This document shows positions 16,216-25,232 of a stretch of 44,786 bases of DNA, one piece after another. The notes under the pieces are model-generated. The model made no database searches and was not told the origin of the DNA. It was given only the letters and a program-made list of their open reading frames with translations. Location: NCBI GenBank assembly GCA_937890825.1, contig CALADS010000018.1:1-44786 (forward strand), written 5' to 3'. This DNA comes from an uncultured Bacteroides sp. (lineage in GTDB: Bacteria > Bacteroidota > Bacteroidia > Bacteroidales > Bacteroidaceae). Every line of letters begins with the position of its first letter. Within the stretch, counting starts at the first letter, position 1. The position numbers were made by a program, and so were the translations under genes.

Positions 16216-17375
16216 GAAAAATTGGACTGACAGTTTGCTGGATGATGGTGTGGCTGTGGGCGCTGACGGCCTGCCGCGACGATGTGGAAATGCTCTTGTC
16301 GGAAGAAGAGTATACGGGCGATACGCGTCCGGTGCAGGGGTATAAGGGCTTTTATCTGTTGAATGAAGGAAATATGGGCAGCAATAAATCAACCTTGGAT
16401 TATTATGATTTTGCCACAGGTATCTATACGCGCAACATTTATGCGGAGATGAATCCTACGGTGCCCAAGGAATTGGGGGATGTGGGCAACGACATCGCGA
16501 TTTATGGAAGCAAGCTGTATGCGGTAATCAACTGTTCTAACAAGGTGGAGGTGATGGAGTATCAGACGGCCAAGCGGATAGGGCAGATTGAGATACCCAA
16601 CTGTCGCTTTATTAAGTTCGCTGGTCGTTATGCCTACATTACTTCGTATGCCGGTCCGGTGGAAATCAATCCGAATTATACGCAGATAGGCTATGTGGCC
16701 CGCGTGGATACCGCTACGCTGCAGGTGGTAGACCGTTGCCTGGTGGGGTATCAGCCCGATGAACTGGAAATTGTGGGTACCAAGATTTATGTGGCCAATT
16801 CGGGCGGGTATATGGGAGCCGGTGAAACATCTGGATACGAGCGCAGTGTATCGGTAATTGATATCTATACGTTTACTGAAGAAAAACGCATCGACGTGGC
16901 ATATAACCTGGAACGCATCAAAGCCGATAAGCAGGGGAATCTGTGGGTGAGTTCGCGGGGCGATTACAAGGGGCTGCCCGCACGGCTGTTTTTCCTGGAC
17001 CGACAGAAAGAGATGGTGACCGATACCATTCCCATTGCTGCCAGTAATTACTGGATAGACGAGGATTTACTCTATGTGTATGGCACCGAGTGGAGCTATA
17101 TCACGAATGATTGGAGTATATCTTATACCCTTGTCGATACGAAGACGCATGAAATTGTTTCCGACCGGATTATTACAGACGGCACAGAGAAGGAAATAGA
17201 GAAGCCGTATGGAATCATGGTGGACCCTGATACCAAAGATATTTATATTACCGATGCCGGTAATTATGTCACTCCGGGGGCATTGTACTGTTTCGACAAG
17301 AATGGGAAGAAGAAATGGGTGAAACGTGCAGGTAACATTCCCGGGCATTTTGCTTTGTTGCCTGTCTATAAATAA
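16212..17375 (+). CDS. BtuG-like beta-propeller surface lipoprotein (locus 1)
   Basis: A 387-residue lipoprotein (lipobox LTAC, C21, followed by acidic residues). After the signal come repeated YncE-like blades: FYLLNEGNMGSNKSTLDYYD, LYAVINCSNKVEVMEY, IYVANSGG and IYITDAGNYVTPG. In B. thetaiotaomicron the seven-bladed propeller lipoprotein BtuG caps BtuB and captures B12 with very high affinity; gene order and architecture here match. Its start overlaps the receptor gene. The close relation to residues 35-395 of the locus 2 fusion protein is visible by eye (NEGNMG, KELGDVGND, AVINCS, VANSGGY). Confidence 0.8.
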   Translation: MRKIGLTVCWMMVWLWALTACRDDVEMLLSEEEYTGDTRPVQGYKGFYLLNEGNMGSNKSTLDYYDFATGIYTRNIYAEMNPTVPKELGDVGNDIAIYGSKLYAVINCSNKVEVMEYQTAKRIGQIEIPNCRFIKFAGRYAYITSYAGPVEINPNYTQIGYVARVDTATLQVVDRCLVGYQPDELEIVGTKIYVANSGGYMGAGETSGYERSVSVIDIYTFTEEKRIDVAYNLERIKADKQGNLWVSSRGDYKGLPARLFFLDRQKEMVTDTIPIAASNYWIDEDLLYVYGTEWSYITNDWSISYTLVDTKTHEIVSDRIITDGTEKEIEKPYGIMVDPDTKDIYITDAGNYVTPGALYCFDKNGKKKWVKRAGNIPGHFALLPVYK

Positions 17376-17389
17376 TTGAGGTATGGCAT

Positions 17390-18952
17390 ATGAAAAAAAT
17401 CAGTTGGTTGTTAGGTTGTTGTCTGTTGGGATTGATAGCAGCTTGCTCGTCGGATCATGATGAGAATCAGGTATGGTTGGCACCAGTCATTAACGGACTG
17501 GAAAACTCCTATTCATTGAGTATGGGAGAGTCGGTGACACTTTCGCCGGAGGTGGAACATGCTGAGGGGGCTGTGTATAGCTGGACACTGGATGATGAAG
17601 TGGTGTCGCAAGCGTCGGTCTACGAGTTTCACGCTACGAAATCCGGTACTTTCCACTTGGTATTTAGCGTGCAGACGCAAGGGGGGCGTACCGTAAAATC
17701 TGTGAATATGGTGGTGCTTCAGCCGGAGGCGCTTCGCTTGGAAACGCAGGCGTATGAGGTATTGGCCATTGATTTGCCGGAGGCATTTCAGGGTGCAGAT
17801 GAGGTAGAGTGGAAGGTGGTTTCGGCTGCTTCCGATTTGTATCGACTGCAGGCTGCTGGCGGTGGGAAGGCTTTATTTGTGGCTGCCCGCGCCGGTAAAT
17901 ACCATGGACAGGCCACTTCGCAGGGGCTGATATGCGATGTGATGATTACCGTGAAGGAACCGGCCAAAAAGTTGAGCCCTTATATAGCGAAGGTGTACGA
18001 TTATCTGCCGGCACCGGGACAGTTTGTCAACCAATTGCCGCCTTATGAACCGGGTGATTCTCACGCCGATATGGTGCGGAAAGCCGGTGAATGGTTGGTG
18101 GGCGAAGAGGCCACCATGATTACGTTGGGAGGCTGGGGAGGCTACGTGGTGTTCGGCTTCGACCACCTGGTGCTCAATGTGGCTGGTAAGCGTGATTTCC
18201 GCGTCAACGGCAATGCATTCGGGTCGGCCGACAACGGACGGCCGAATGCGCCCTTCGGGGGAAGCTGTGAGCCGGGAATTGTGATGGTGGCTTATGATGC
18301 CAATGGCAACGGTCAGCCAGACGAGGATGAATGGTATGAAATCAAGGGAAGCAGTAATTTCTCGGCAGAGAAAGAGCTGTGGTATGATTTTGCGGTAGAG
18401 AATAAAAATGATGTGGCAGTGTATCGGGATTACAGCATGACGTATCACCGCCCGCAGAAAGAAGAACCGGAGCTGGATGCTGAACCGGGCAATCCTTTGG
18501 CTTTTGCCACCATAGAAAAGTATATTCGCTGGACAGACAATCAGAACAACGAAGGGTATAAAGTGAAGAACGTGTATCATAACCAGAGTTATTATCCGGC
18601 GTGGGTGGATAAAGACGAATTGCAGTTCAAGGGTATTCGCTTGCCCAATAATGCAATCAATGAGGGAAAATTCAATCCGGGCATCAATCAGGGAAGTGTG
18701 TATTATGTGTTGTATGGTTTCCGCTACGGGTATGTGGATAACTATCCGAACCTGCACGATAATTCGGCCATAGATATCGATTGGGCCATAGATAAAGAGG
18801 GGAATGCCGTACACTTGCCGGGTATACACTTTGTAAAGGTGTATAATGCCATCAACCAGGAGAACGGTTGGCTGGGAGAATGCTCCACGGAGGTGGAGCG
18901 GGGTGAAGACCTGCACATGCTGGGGAAGCGAATCGATACGGTGAAGGAATAA
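17390..18952 (+). CDS. Surface lipoprotein with Ig-like domains and a conserved B12-locus C-terminal module
   Basis: A 520-residue lipoprotein (IAAC, C19, then SSDHDE). Residues ~30-200 look like one or two Ig/PKD-type beta-sandwich domains (TLSPEVEHAEGAVYSWTLDD, GTFHLVFSVQTQGGR). Residues ~200-510 form a module beginning LSPYIAKVYDYLPAPGQFVN and containing ITLGGWGGYVVFGFDH, CEPGIVMVAYDANGNGQPDEDEWYE and IDIDWAIDKEGNAV. The same module, clearly homologous, is the C-terminal half of the locus 2 fusion protein. It lies 14 bp after the BtuG-like gene and under the same riboswitch. A corrinoid-binding role is plausible, but I cannot name a characterised relative. Confidence 0.7.
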   Translation: MKKISWLLGCCLLGLIAACSSDHDENQVWLAPVINGLENSYSLSMGESVTLSPEVEHAEGAVYSWTLDDEVVSQASVYEFHATKSGTFHLVFSVQTQGGRTVKSVNMVVLQPEALRLETQAYEVLAIDLPEAFQGADEVEWKVVSAASDLYRLQAAGGGKALFVAARAGKYHGQATSQGLICDVMITVKEPAKKLSPYIAKVYDYLPAPGQFVNQLPPYEPGDSHADMVRKAGEWLVGEEATMITLGGWGGYVVFGFDHLVLNVAGKRDFRVNGNAFGSADNGRPNAPFGGSCEPGIVMVAYDANGNGQPDEDEWYEIKGSSNFSAEKELWYDFAVENKNDVAVYRDYSMTYHRPQKEEPELDAEPGNPLAFATIEKYIRWTDNQNNEGYKVKNVYHNQSYYPAWVDKDELQFKGIRLPNNAINEGKFNPGINQGSVYYVLYGFRYGYVDNYPNLHDNSAIDIDWAIDKEGNAVHLPGIHFVKVYNAINQENGWLGECSTEVERGEDLHMLGKRIDTVKE

Positions 18953-18980
18953 ATGTTTTATCAATATAATAATCATGATT

Positions 18981-20579
18981 ATGAAGAAGATTCTTTATGT
19001 ATGCATGCTGTTGTTTTGTGCCACAGCAGGCTTGACAAGTTGCTACGACGATGACGATTTGTGGAGTGCAGTCGATGATTTGCAGGGACGGGTAGAGTCT
19101 ATTGAAAAGACCGTAAAGGAAGCCAATGCAGACATTGATGCTTTGAAACTGTTGGTGGATGCCTTGAATAGTAAGGTAACCATCGTGTCGGTTACTGAAA
19201 ATGAACAAGGGTATTCCATCGTGTTTTCGGATGGAAAAACGGCTACCATAACCAATGGAAATACACCTCAGATAGCGGTTCGTAAAGATAGCGACGGGGT
19301 GTATTATTGGACTTTAAACGGTGAATGGCTGTTGGCTGATGGCAAAAAGATTAAGGCAGAAGGTGCCGATGGTGCAGCAGGTAAGGATGCGGTTGCACCC
19401 AAGTTGAGAATCAATCCGGAAACCAAAGAGTGGGAAATGTCGGTAGACGGAGGTGGCAGTTGGCAATCCATGGGAGTAAAGGCCGACGGTACGTCTGGAA
19501 CGGGTATATTCCAGTCTGTCGATACTACTTCCAAACTCGGGTGGGTGATATTTACCTTGGCCAATGGAGAGGTGATGGAGATTCCTACACAGAGTGCTTT
19601 GAGTATTTCATTGTCGGCCGATTCGGCTCCGTTTGTGTATGGAGAAACGCAGACTTTTACGGTGAAGATGAAAGGGGTAGAGCGCTTTACTTATACGAAA
19701 CCCGATGGCTGGAAGGTGGCTGTAGAAGGTGAACAGCTTAGCATAACTGCTCCGGATAAGGCGAATGCTTATGCAGAAGCAGCGGGTACGGTAGTATTAA
19801 TTGGTATGTCGGGCCATTATTCTTGCATGGCAGAAATCCGTGTGAGTGTGGCCGATAAGCATGTGCATCTTATCACGTTCGAAGGCGAAGAATGGAGCAA
19901 GGCCGTGATGTGTAATTACGCACCGGGAAAGTTTTCTACCACAAATTTCCAATCGGATAAGTCGTACACATGGACGGACGCCACTACGCAGCTTACTACC
20001 GGTCGTCCGGAAGGCTTTATGGGAGGCTGGGGGTATCCTTGGTTTGTCAGCTCTTATAATTCCAAGTCGTTGGATCAAAGCAAATATGGCGGATTTAATT
20101 ACGACTTGTATGTGTATAATCCTACAGGAGAGGTAGACAGTACGACGGGTGGAGGACATAATCACTCAGATAATTTTATTACCACTTTCGGTTATTTGGA
20201 TCTGGTATTTCCTTATGGTGACGGACGGCCTATTTTGGAATTTGCCGATAAGAAACCGCGAACCATCAAGAGTCTGTATGTAAATTCTACGTGCTATTTT
20301 TATTCTGTAGCAATCGGGGGTAACGAGTTGTCTCCGGCTCTTTCGGAAGACATTCTGTATTATGCTACCGGAGTGGATGCAGAGGGTAAAGATACGAAGA
20401 CGATTACCATGGTGTTTGGCTCAACGAAAGGAATTACTAAGGAATGGACCAAATGGGATTTGTCGGAACTGGGCCCTATCGTTTCTTTGCGTCTGAATCA
20501 GGCAGGAGGGGCGGATAATGGATATGGCTATTCGCTGCCTGCTTATTATGCCATCGATGACATTACCGTGGAATGGTGA
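18981..20579 (+). CDS. DUF4988/DUF4465-like surface lipoprotein of B12 locus 1
   Basis: The 532-residue lipoprotein (LTSC, C21, then YDDDD) starts with a coiled coil (WSAVDDLQGRVESIEKTVKEA) as in DUF4988 proteins. A collagen-like ADGAAGKDAVAP stretch and a PKD/Ig-like region follow. The C-terminal ~240 residues resemble DUF4465, ending in the typical YAIDDITVEW. ATG 18981 is preferred over 18975 because it gives a cleaner signal peptide. It is the last gene of the first B12 operon. Surface B12-binding proteins called BtuH are known from Bacteroides loci, and this could be one, but I could not confirm the match. Confidence 0.65.
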   Translation: MKKILYVCMLLFCATAGLTSCYDDDDLWSAVDDLQGRVESIEKTVKEANADIDALKLLVDALNSKVTIVSVTENEQGYSIVFSDGKTATITNGNTPQIAVRKDSDGVYYWTLNGEWLLADGKKIKAEGADGAAGKDAVAPKLRINPETKEWEMSVDGGGSWQSMGVKADGTSGTGIFQSVDTTSKLGWVIFTLANGEVMEIPTQSALSISLSADSAPFVYGETQTFTVKMKGVERFTYTKPDGWKVAVEGEQLSITAPDKANAYAEAAGTVVLIGMSGHYSCMAEIRVSVADKHVHLITFEGEEWSKAVMCNYAPGKFSTTNFQSDKSYTWTDATTQLTTGRPEGFMGGWGYPWFVSSYNSKSLDQSKYGGFNYDLYVYNPTGEVDSTTGGGHNHSDNFITTFGYLDLVFPYGDGRPILEFADKKPRTIKSLYVNSTCYFYSVAIGGNELSPALSEDILYYATGVDAEGKDTKTITMVFGSTKGITKEWTKWDLSELGPIVSLRLNQAGGADNGYGYSLPAYYAIDDITVEW

Positions 20580-20640
20580 TGAAAATGAAAATGCCAATTT
20601 TTGACAGGCCGTAGCTTAAAGTTGCTTCAAGAATTGGAAA

Positions 20641-20684
20641 AAGAATGTGTCATCTGCGTTTTTCGCAGGTGATGCATTCTTTTT
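20641..20684 (+). terminator. Terminator of B12 locus 1
   Basis: AAGAATGTGTCATCTGCG (20641-20658) pairs with CGCAGGTGATGCATTCTT (20664-20681), with a few G-T pairs and mismatches, followed by Ts. It separates the two B12 operons. Confidence 0.75.
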
Positions 20685-20741
20685 GCTTAATCTATATGGT
20701 TAAATAGTGTTAATCTCTCGTGAGAACCCTCGCTTTAATTC

Positions 20742-20749
20742 TACCTTTG
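20742..20749 (+). promoter_or_regulatory. -7 box TACCTTTG of B12 locus 2
   Basis: A TAnnTTTG match just upstream of riboswitch 2, in the same place as the box of locus 1. The -33 element is unclear. Confidence 0.6.
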
Positions 20750-20757
20750 TCTGCGAA

Positions 20758-20938
20758 TTGGTTTCCGTCGGTTTTGCATCGAAACGGCGGATGAAAAGGG
20801 AATCGGGTGAAAGTCCCGAACAGTCCCGCTGCTGTGAAGCTCCATTCAACTTTTCAGAAATTACCACAATGCCACTGAGGGGCGTCGCTCCTTGGGAAGG
20901 TTCTGGAAAGGGAGTCAGTCAGAAGACCTGCCAATGTA
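20758..20938 (+). ncRNA. Cobalamin riboswitch 2
   Basis: The same elements as riboswitch 1: AAAAGGGAATCGGGTGAAAG (20795-20814), CAGTCCCGCTGCTGTGAAG (20821-20839) and the B12 box AGTCAGAAGACCTGCC (20917-20932). From TTGGTTTCCGTC through the variable arm it differs from riboswitch 1 at only a few positions, so the two are recent copies or have been homogenised. It controls the second B12 operon. Confidence 0.93.
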
Positions 20939-21050
20939 TCTTGGTCAACACTCCTCCGGGGTTAGGGGAATTGACACGGTTTTAATAATCGGTTATGGGG
21001 AAATGCAGGAAAGGGCAGGTCACGATAACCGATATAGGTTCAACTTTTTT

Positions 21051-23069
21051 ATGACAAGATTATTGAGACAATTGGGTAGGACTGTCTGTCTGTATTTCTT
21101 GTGTCACGGTATATGGGGAGGAAAGGTGATGGCACAGAACAGACTGGATTCCTTGCAGTATCTGGACGAAGTGGTGGTGACAGCCCAGCGTTATCAGAAA
21201 GAGGTGATTCCGGTGCAGCAACTGGCTGGCAAGCAGTTACAACAACTGAGTTCGCACAGTGTAGCCGATGCGTTGCGTTATTTCTCCGGCATTCAGATTA
21301 AGGATTATGGTGGAGTAGGTGGGTTGAAAACTGTGAACATCCGCAGTATGGGCACGAATCATGTGGGCGTGTTCTATGACGGGATTGAACTGGGTAATGC
21401 GCAGAACGGTACGGTAGATCTGGGACGTTTTTCATTGGACAACATGGAGTCGGTCACCCTTTATAACGGACAGAAAAGTGCCATCTTTCAGCCGGCCAAG
21501 GATTTCGGTTCGGCAGGTTCCATTTATTTACAGTCGCGCACGCCGCATTTCGACGAGGGCGAAGAAAGACGTATGAAAGCTACTTTCAAGACCGGTTCGT
21601 TTGGGGTGGTCAATCCGGCTTTTCTATGGGAAGAGAAACTGAGTGAAAAGCTTAGCTCTTCGCTCAGTGCAGAATATCTTTATACCACCGGACGCTATCA
21701 TTTCACGTATCGGGTAAAAGAAGGGTACGACACTACAGCGGTACGCAAGAATGGTGATGTGCAGGCGATGCGTGTGGAGGGAGGACTTTATGGTAAACTG
21801 CCGGATGGGTACTGGAAAACGAAAGCCTATTTTTATCGCTCGGAGCGAGGATATCCGGGGGCTGTGGTGCGCAACAAGTTCAGCCATGAAGACCGTCAGT
21901 GGGATACCAACCTCTTCGCACAAGGTTCGTTCAAGAAAGATTTTTCAGAACAGTATAGTTTGCTGGCCAATGCCAAATATGCCTACGACTATCTGCACTA
22001 TCTGGCTGACCCGCGGCGGGATGAGTCGTTGATGTATGTGGATAACCGCTATTATCAGCACGAGGTTTATGCTTCGGTGGCTCACCGTTATTCTTTGTTG
22101 CCGGTGTGGGATGTCAGTCTCTCTACCGATTATCAGTTTAATCTGCTGAATGCCGATATGCACGATTTCCTTTACCCCCGTAGGCACACGTTGTTGGCCG
22201 CAGCGGCCACAGCCTTGCATTTCGACTGCTTCAAATTGCAGGCCAGTTTGCTGACCACGTGGGTGAACGACCGAGTGACCGAGGGGAAAAAAGCTGCTGA
22301 TAACCGTACGGAGTGGACTCCGGCTGTCTTTGTGTCGTATAAGCCTTTCCAGCACGAGGACTTTAGTCTACGGGCTTTTTATAAACGGATTTTCCGTATG
22401 CCTACGCTGAACGACCTCTATTATACCATGGTGGGTAATGTGAAACTCGATCCGGAATATACCAATCAGTATAACCTGGGGGTAACCTATGCGAAATCTT
22501 TTTCGCATGCTTGGTTGCGTCATATAGAATTACAGGCTGATGCGTATTATAATACAGTGGAGAATAAGATTGTGGCCACACCTACCTCGAACTTCTTCCG
22601 CTGGACCATGGTCAATCTGGGAGAAGTGGAAATCAGGGGGATTGACGTAGCGTTGCAGAGCATGTGGCAACCTTTGAGGGACTTGAGACTGAATCTTCGG
22701 ATGAATTATACGTATCAGAAGGCGCAGGATTTTACCGACCCGGACGATCCGTATTATGGCGGACAGATTCCTTATATCCCCTGGCACAGTGGGTCGGCAG
22801 CCTTGGGGGTGAACTTTCACTCTTGGGAAGCCAGCTATAGTTTTATCTATTCCGGTGAACGCTACTCTTCGCAGGCCAATATTCCGGTGAATTACCAGCT
22901 ACCTTGGTACACTAGTGATTTGTCGGTTTCGAAGAGCCAGCACGTGGGCCCGGGGGATTTGAAACTGACGTTGGAAGTGAACAATCTATTCAATCAGCAG
23001 TATGAGGTAGTGGCCAATTATCCCATGCCGGGTATTAACTTTAAAGTGATTATGCAGTATGAATTTTAG
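21051..23069 (+). CDS. btuB: TonB-dependent vitamin B12 receptor, BtuB type (locus 2)
   Basis: The start at 21051 (MTRLLRQLGR) gives a good signal peptide and a 672-residue protein; the longer open frame begins inside the riboswitch and is not used. Features are a TonB box-like DEVVVTA, the plug (VADALRYFSGIQIKDYGG, VNIRSMGTNHVGVFYDG) and a full barrel ending MQYEF with the expected terminal Phe. It is a close paralogue of the locus 1 receptor throughout (FRMPTLNDLYYT versus FRMPTFNDLYYT, GQIPYIPWHSGS shared). The stop overlaps the start of the fusion lipoprotein gene by 11 bp. Confidence 0.88.
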   Translation: MTRLLRQLGRTVCLYFLCHGIWGGKVMAQNRLDSLQYLDEVVVTAQRYQKEVIPVQQLAGKQLQQLSSHSVADALRYFSGIQIKDYGGVGGLKTVNIRSMGTNHVGVFYDGIELGNAQNGTVDLGRFSLDNMESVTLYNGQKSAIFQPAKDFGSAGSIYLQSRTPHFDEGEERRMKATFKTGSFGVVNPAFLWEEKLSEKLSSSLSAEYLYTTGRYHFTYRVKEGYDTTAVRKNGDVQAMRVEGGLYGKLPDGYWKTKAYFYRSERGYPGAVVRNKFSHEDRQWDTNLFAQGSFKKDFSEQYSLLANAKYAYDYLHYLADPRRDESLMYVDNRYYQHEVYASVAHRYSLLPVWDVSLSTDYQFNLLNADMHDFLYPRRHTLLAAAATALHFDCFKLQASLLTTWVNDRVTEGKKAADNRTEWTPAVFVSYKPFQHEDFSLRAFYKRIFRMPTLNDLYYTMVGNVKLDPEYTNQYNLGVTYAKSFSHAWLRHIELQADAYYNTVENKIVATPTSNFFRWTMVNLGEVEIRGIDVALQSMWQPLRDLRLNLRMNYTYQKAQDFTDPDDPYYGGQIPYIPWHSGSAALGVNFHSWEASYSFIYSGERYSSQANIPVNYQLPWYTSDLSVSKSQHVGPGDLKLTLEVNNLFNQQYEVVANYPMPGINFKVIMQYEF

Positions 23070-25197
23070 AAAACAATGCCAAGTGAACTTAAGCCGATGG
23101 GGATTGTGCTGTGCTTTGGGAGCCCTGCTCACCACGCTGAATGCCTGTCGCGATGAGGCTCCTCTTTTGCGTTCCGAGGGAGAGCAGGTGGCACAGCCCG
23201 GTTCGGGGGGCCGCTTCAAGGGTATGTTTCTCTTGAATGAAGGAAACATGGGAAACAACAAGGCATCGCTCGATTATTTTGAGTATGCCAGCGGTGTGTA
23301 TCAGCGGAATTTCTACGCTGAACGTAATCCTGAAATCGTGAAAGAATTGGGGGATGTGGGCAACGATCTGGAAGTGTATGGAGATAAATTATTTGCCGTC
23401 ATCAACTGTTCGCACTATGTAGAGGTGATGAACGTATATAATGGCAAACACTTGGCCAGTATTCCTATCCTGAATTGCCGGCACATCGTCTTTCATCAAG
23501 ACAAGGCCTATGTCAGTTCGTTTGCAGGCCCTGTGCAGGTAGACCCGAATGCTCGTCCGGGCAAGGTGGTAGAGATTGATCTGCAAACGCTGGAAATTAC
23601 CCGTGAGGTAGTAGTGGGATATCAGCCGGAAGAAATGGTAATAACCAACGGTAAACTGTATGTGGCCAATTCCGGCGGCTATTTGCTCCCTAAATACGAT
23701 CGTACCGTATCGGTGGTCGATTTGAACAGTTTTCAGGTGGTGCATACCATTGATGTGGCTCCTAATCCGGGAGGAATGGCTATCGACCGTCAGGGACTTA
23801 TCTATGTGAGTGCACAGGGAGATTACCAGAATCAGAACCGGAACATTTATGTAATAGACAGTCGTACTCATCAAGTGACGGGCAATCTGGGTCGCGGTGC
23901 CAGTGAAATGTGTCTTTGCGGCGATTCGCTCTACGTGCTCGATGCCGGTTATCAACAGAACGGTGAGGAAAAGCGTATTCCTTCGTTTGCCATCTATGAT
24001 GTGGTCCGGAAGCAGTGGGTATCGCAAAACTTTATAGCCGATGGTACGGAGCAGAAGCTGCAGACCCCCTATGGGCTGGCCGTGAATCCAGACACTCGGG
24101 AAATCTTTCTGACCGATGCTACCAATTACGTTACTCCCGGTTATCTGTATTGCTTCAGTAAAGAAGGCCGTTTGAAATGGAAGGTAGTGACGGGGGATAT
24201 TCCGGCACACATGACTTTTACTACCCGACCGTTTTATCCGAATGATGTGACACCGCCGTTAGAACCCGAAGAGCCTGATGAGGAGAAGGTGTCACCTTAT
24301 ATCACCAAGGTATTGGAGTATCGTCCGGCACCGGGACAGTTTGTCAATACCATGCCTATCTACAAGACAGGTGACACGGATGAAATCATGAAACAGAAGG
24401 TGTTGAAATACATCGGAAATGGTATGACTAGTCCTATTACATTGGGAGGCTATGGAGGCTATGTGACGGTGGGCTTCGATCATACTATAGAAAATAAGCC
24501 TGGGTTAAGGGATTTCCGGGTGCTGGGTAATGCCACCGATGCTGCAGGACCATCGGTTGTGGTACGTGCTGAAGGAGGTGGGTGCGAACCGGGTATTATA
24601 CAGGTGGCCTATGATAAGAATAAGAACGGACTGCCCGATGCCGATGAATGGTACGAGATAGCGGGAAGCGGACATCGTGCCCCTGAGCAGGAATCCTGGT
24701 ACGAGAAGGCGAAAAAGGCCGGCAACGATATGAATCTGTATAAGAATTATCAGATAACGTATTATCGCCCACGGAAAGAACCCGTGACCGAGGAAGAAAA
24801 AGCGCATTATATCCACTGGATAGACAATCAGGGGAAGGAGGATTATCGCAGGAAGAATCCCTACCATTCACAGTCTTATTTCCCACAATGGATAATGGAG
24901 GACGAGTTGACTTTTCAGGGAACTTGTTTGCCTCAAAATAGTGTGAATGAGGGAAAAGACGGACAGGATTATTTTGTGCTGTACCGCTATCGCTATGGGT
25001 ATGCCGACAATGGTTTGAACGACGATGAGGCTTCGGTGATTGACATTGATTGGGCGGTGGATGCCGACGGTAAGCCTGCCAACCTTCCTGGGGTAGATTT
25101 CATCCGGATTTATACGGGTGTGAATCAGGAAAACGGATGGATAGGGGAATGTTCTACCGAAGTATGTGGCATCGTAGACTTGCATGTCTTGAAGTGA
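23059..25197 (+). CDS. Fusion lipoprotein: BtuG-like propeller joined to the B12-locus C-terminal module
   Basis: A 712-residue lipoprotein (LNAC, C30). Residues ~50-395 are the same YncE-like propeller as the locus 1 BtuG-like protein (FLLNEGNMGNNKASLDYF, KELGDVGNDLEVYGD, VANSGGYLLP, TDATNYVTPGYLYCF). A short acidic proline-rich linker (PPLEPEEPDEEK) follows. Residues ~415-712 then match the C-terminal module of the locus 1 520-residue protein: SPYITKVLEYRPAPGQFVN, LGGYGGYVTVGFDH, CEPGIIQVAYDKNKNGLPDA, IDIDWAVDADGKPA and NQENGWIGECSTEV. Two proteins of locus 1 are therefore one polypeptide here, without the Ig-like part. This implies that both modules work together in B12 capture. Confidence 0.85.
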   Translation: MNFRKQCQVNLSRWGLCCALGALLTTLNACRDEAPLLRSEGEQVAQPGSGGRFKGMFLLNEGNMGNNKASLDYFEYASGVYQRNFYAERNPEIVKELGDVGNDLEVYGDKLFAVINCSHYVEVMNVYNGKHLASIPILNCRHIVFHQDKAYVSSFAGPVQVDPNARPGKVVEIDLQTLEITREVVVGYQPEEMVITNGKLYVANSGGYLLPKYDRTVSVVDLNSFQVVHTIDVAPNPGGMAIDRQGLIYVSAQGDYQNQNRNIYVIDSRTHQVTGNLGRGASEMCLCGDSLYVLDAGYQQNGEEKRIPSFAIYDVVRKQWVSQNFIADGTEQKLQTPYGLAVNPDTREIFLTDATNYVTPGYLYCFSKEGRLKWKVVTGDIPAHMTFTTRPFYPNDVTPPLEPEEPDEEKVSPYITKVLEYRPAPGQFVNTMPIYKTGDTDEIMKQKVLKYIGNGMTSPITLGGYGGYVTVGFDHTIENKPGLRDFRVLGNATDAAGPSVVVRAEGGGCEPGIIQVAYDKNKNGLPDADEWYEIAGSGHRAPEQESWYEKAKKAGNDMNLYKNYQITYYRPRKEPVTEEEKAHYIHWIDNQGKEDYRRKNPYHSQSYFPQWIMEDELTFQGTCLPQNSVNEGKDGQDYFVLYRYRYGYADNGLNDDEASVIDIDWAVDADGKPANLPGVDFIRIYTGVNQENGWIGECSTEVCGIVDLHVLK

Positions 25198-25232
25198 AAA
25201 TGAATATAGTAATTTATAAATTGTAGAATGAA

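Noticed and set aside
20892..21050. N-terminal extension of the locus 2 receptor
   Set aside because: The region is the riboswitch and leader; a proper signal peptide starts at 21051.
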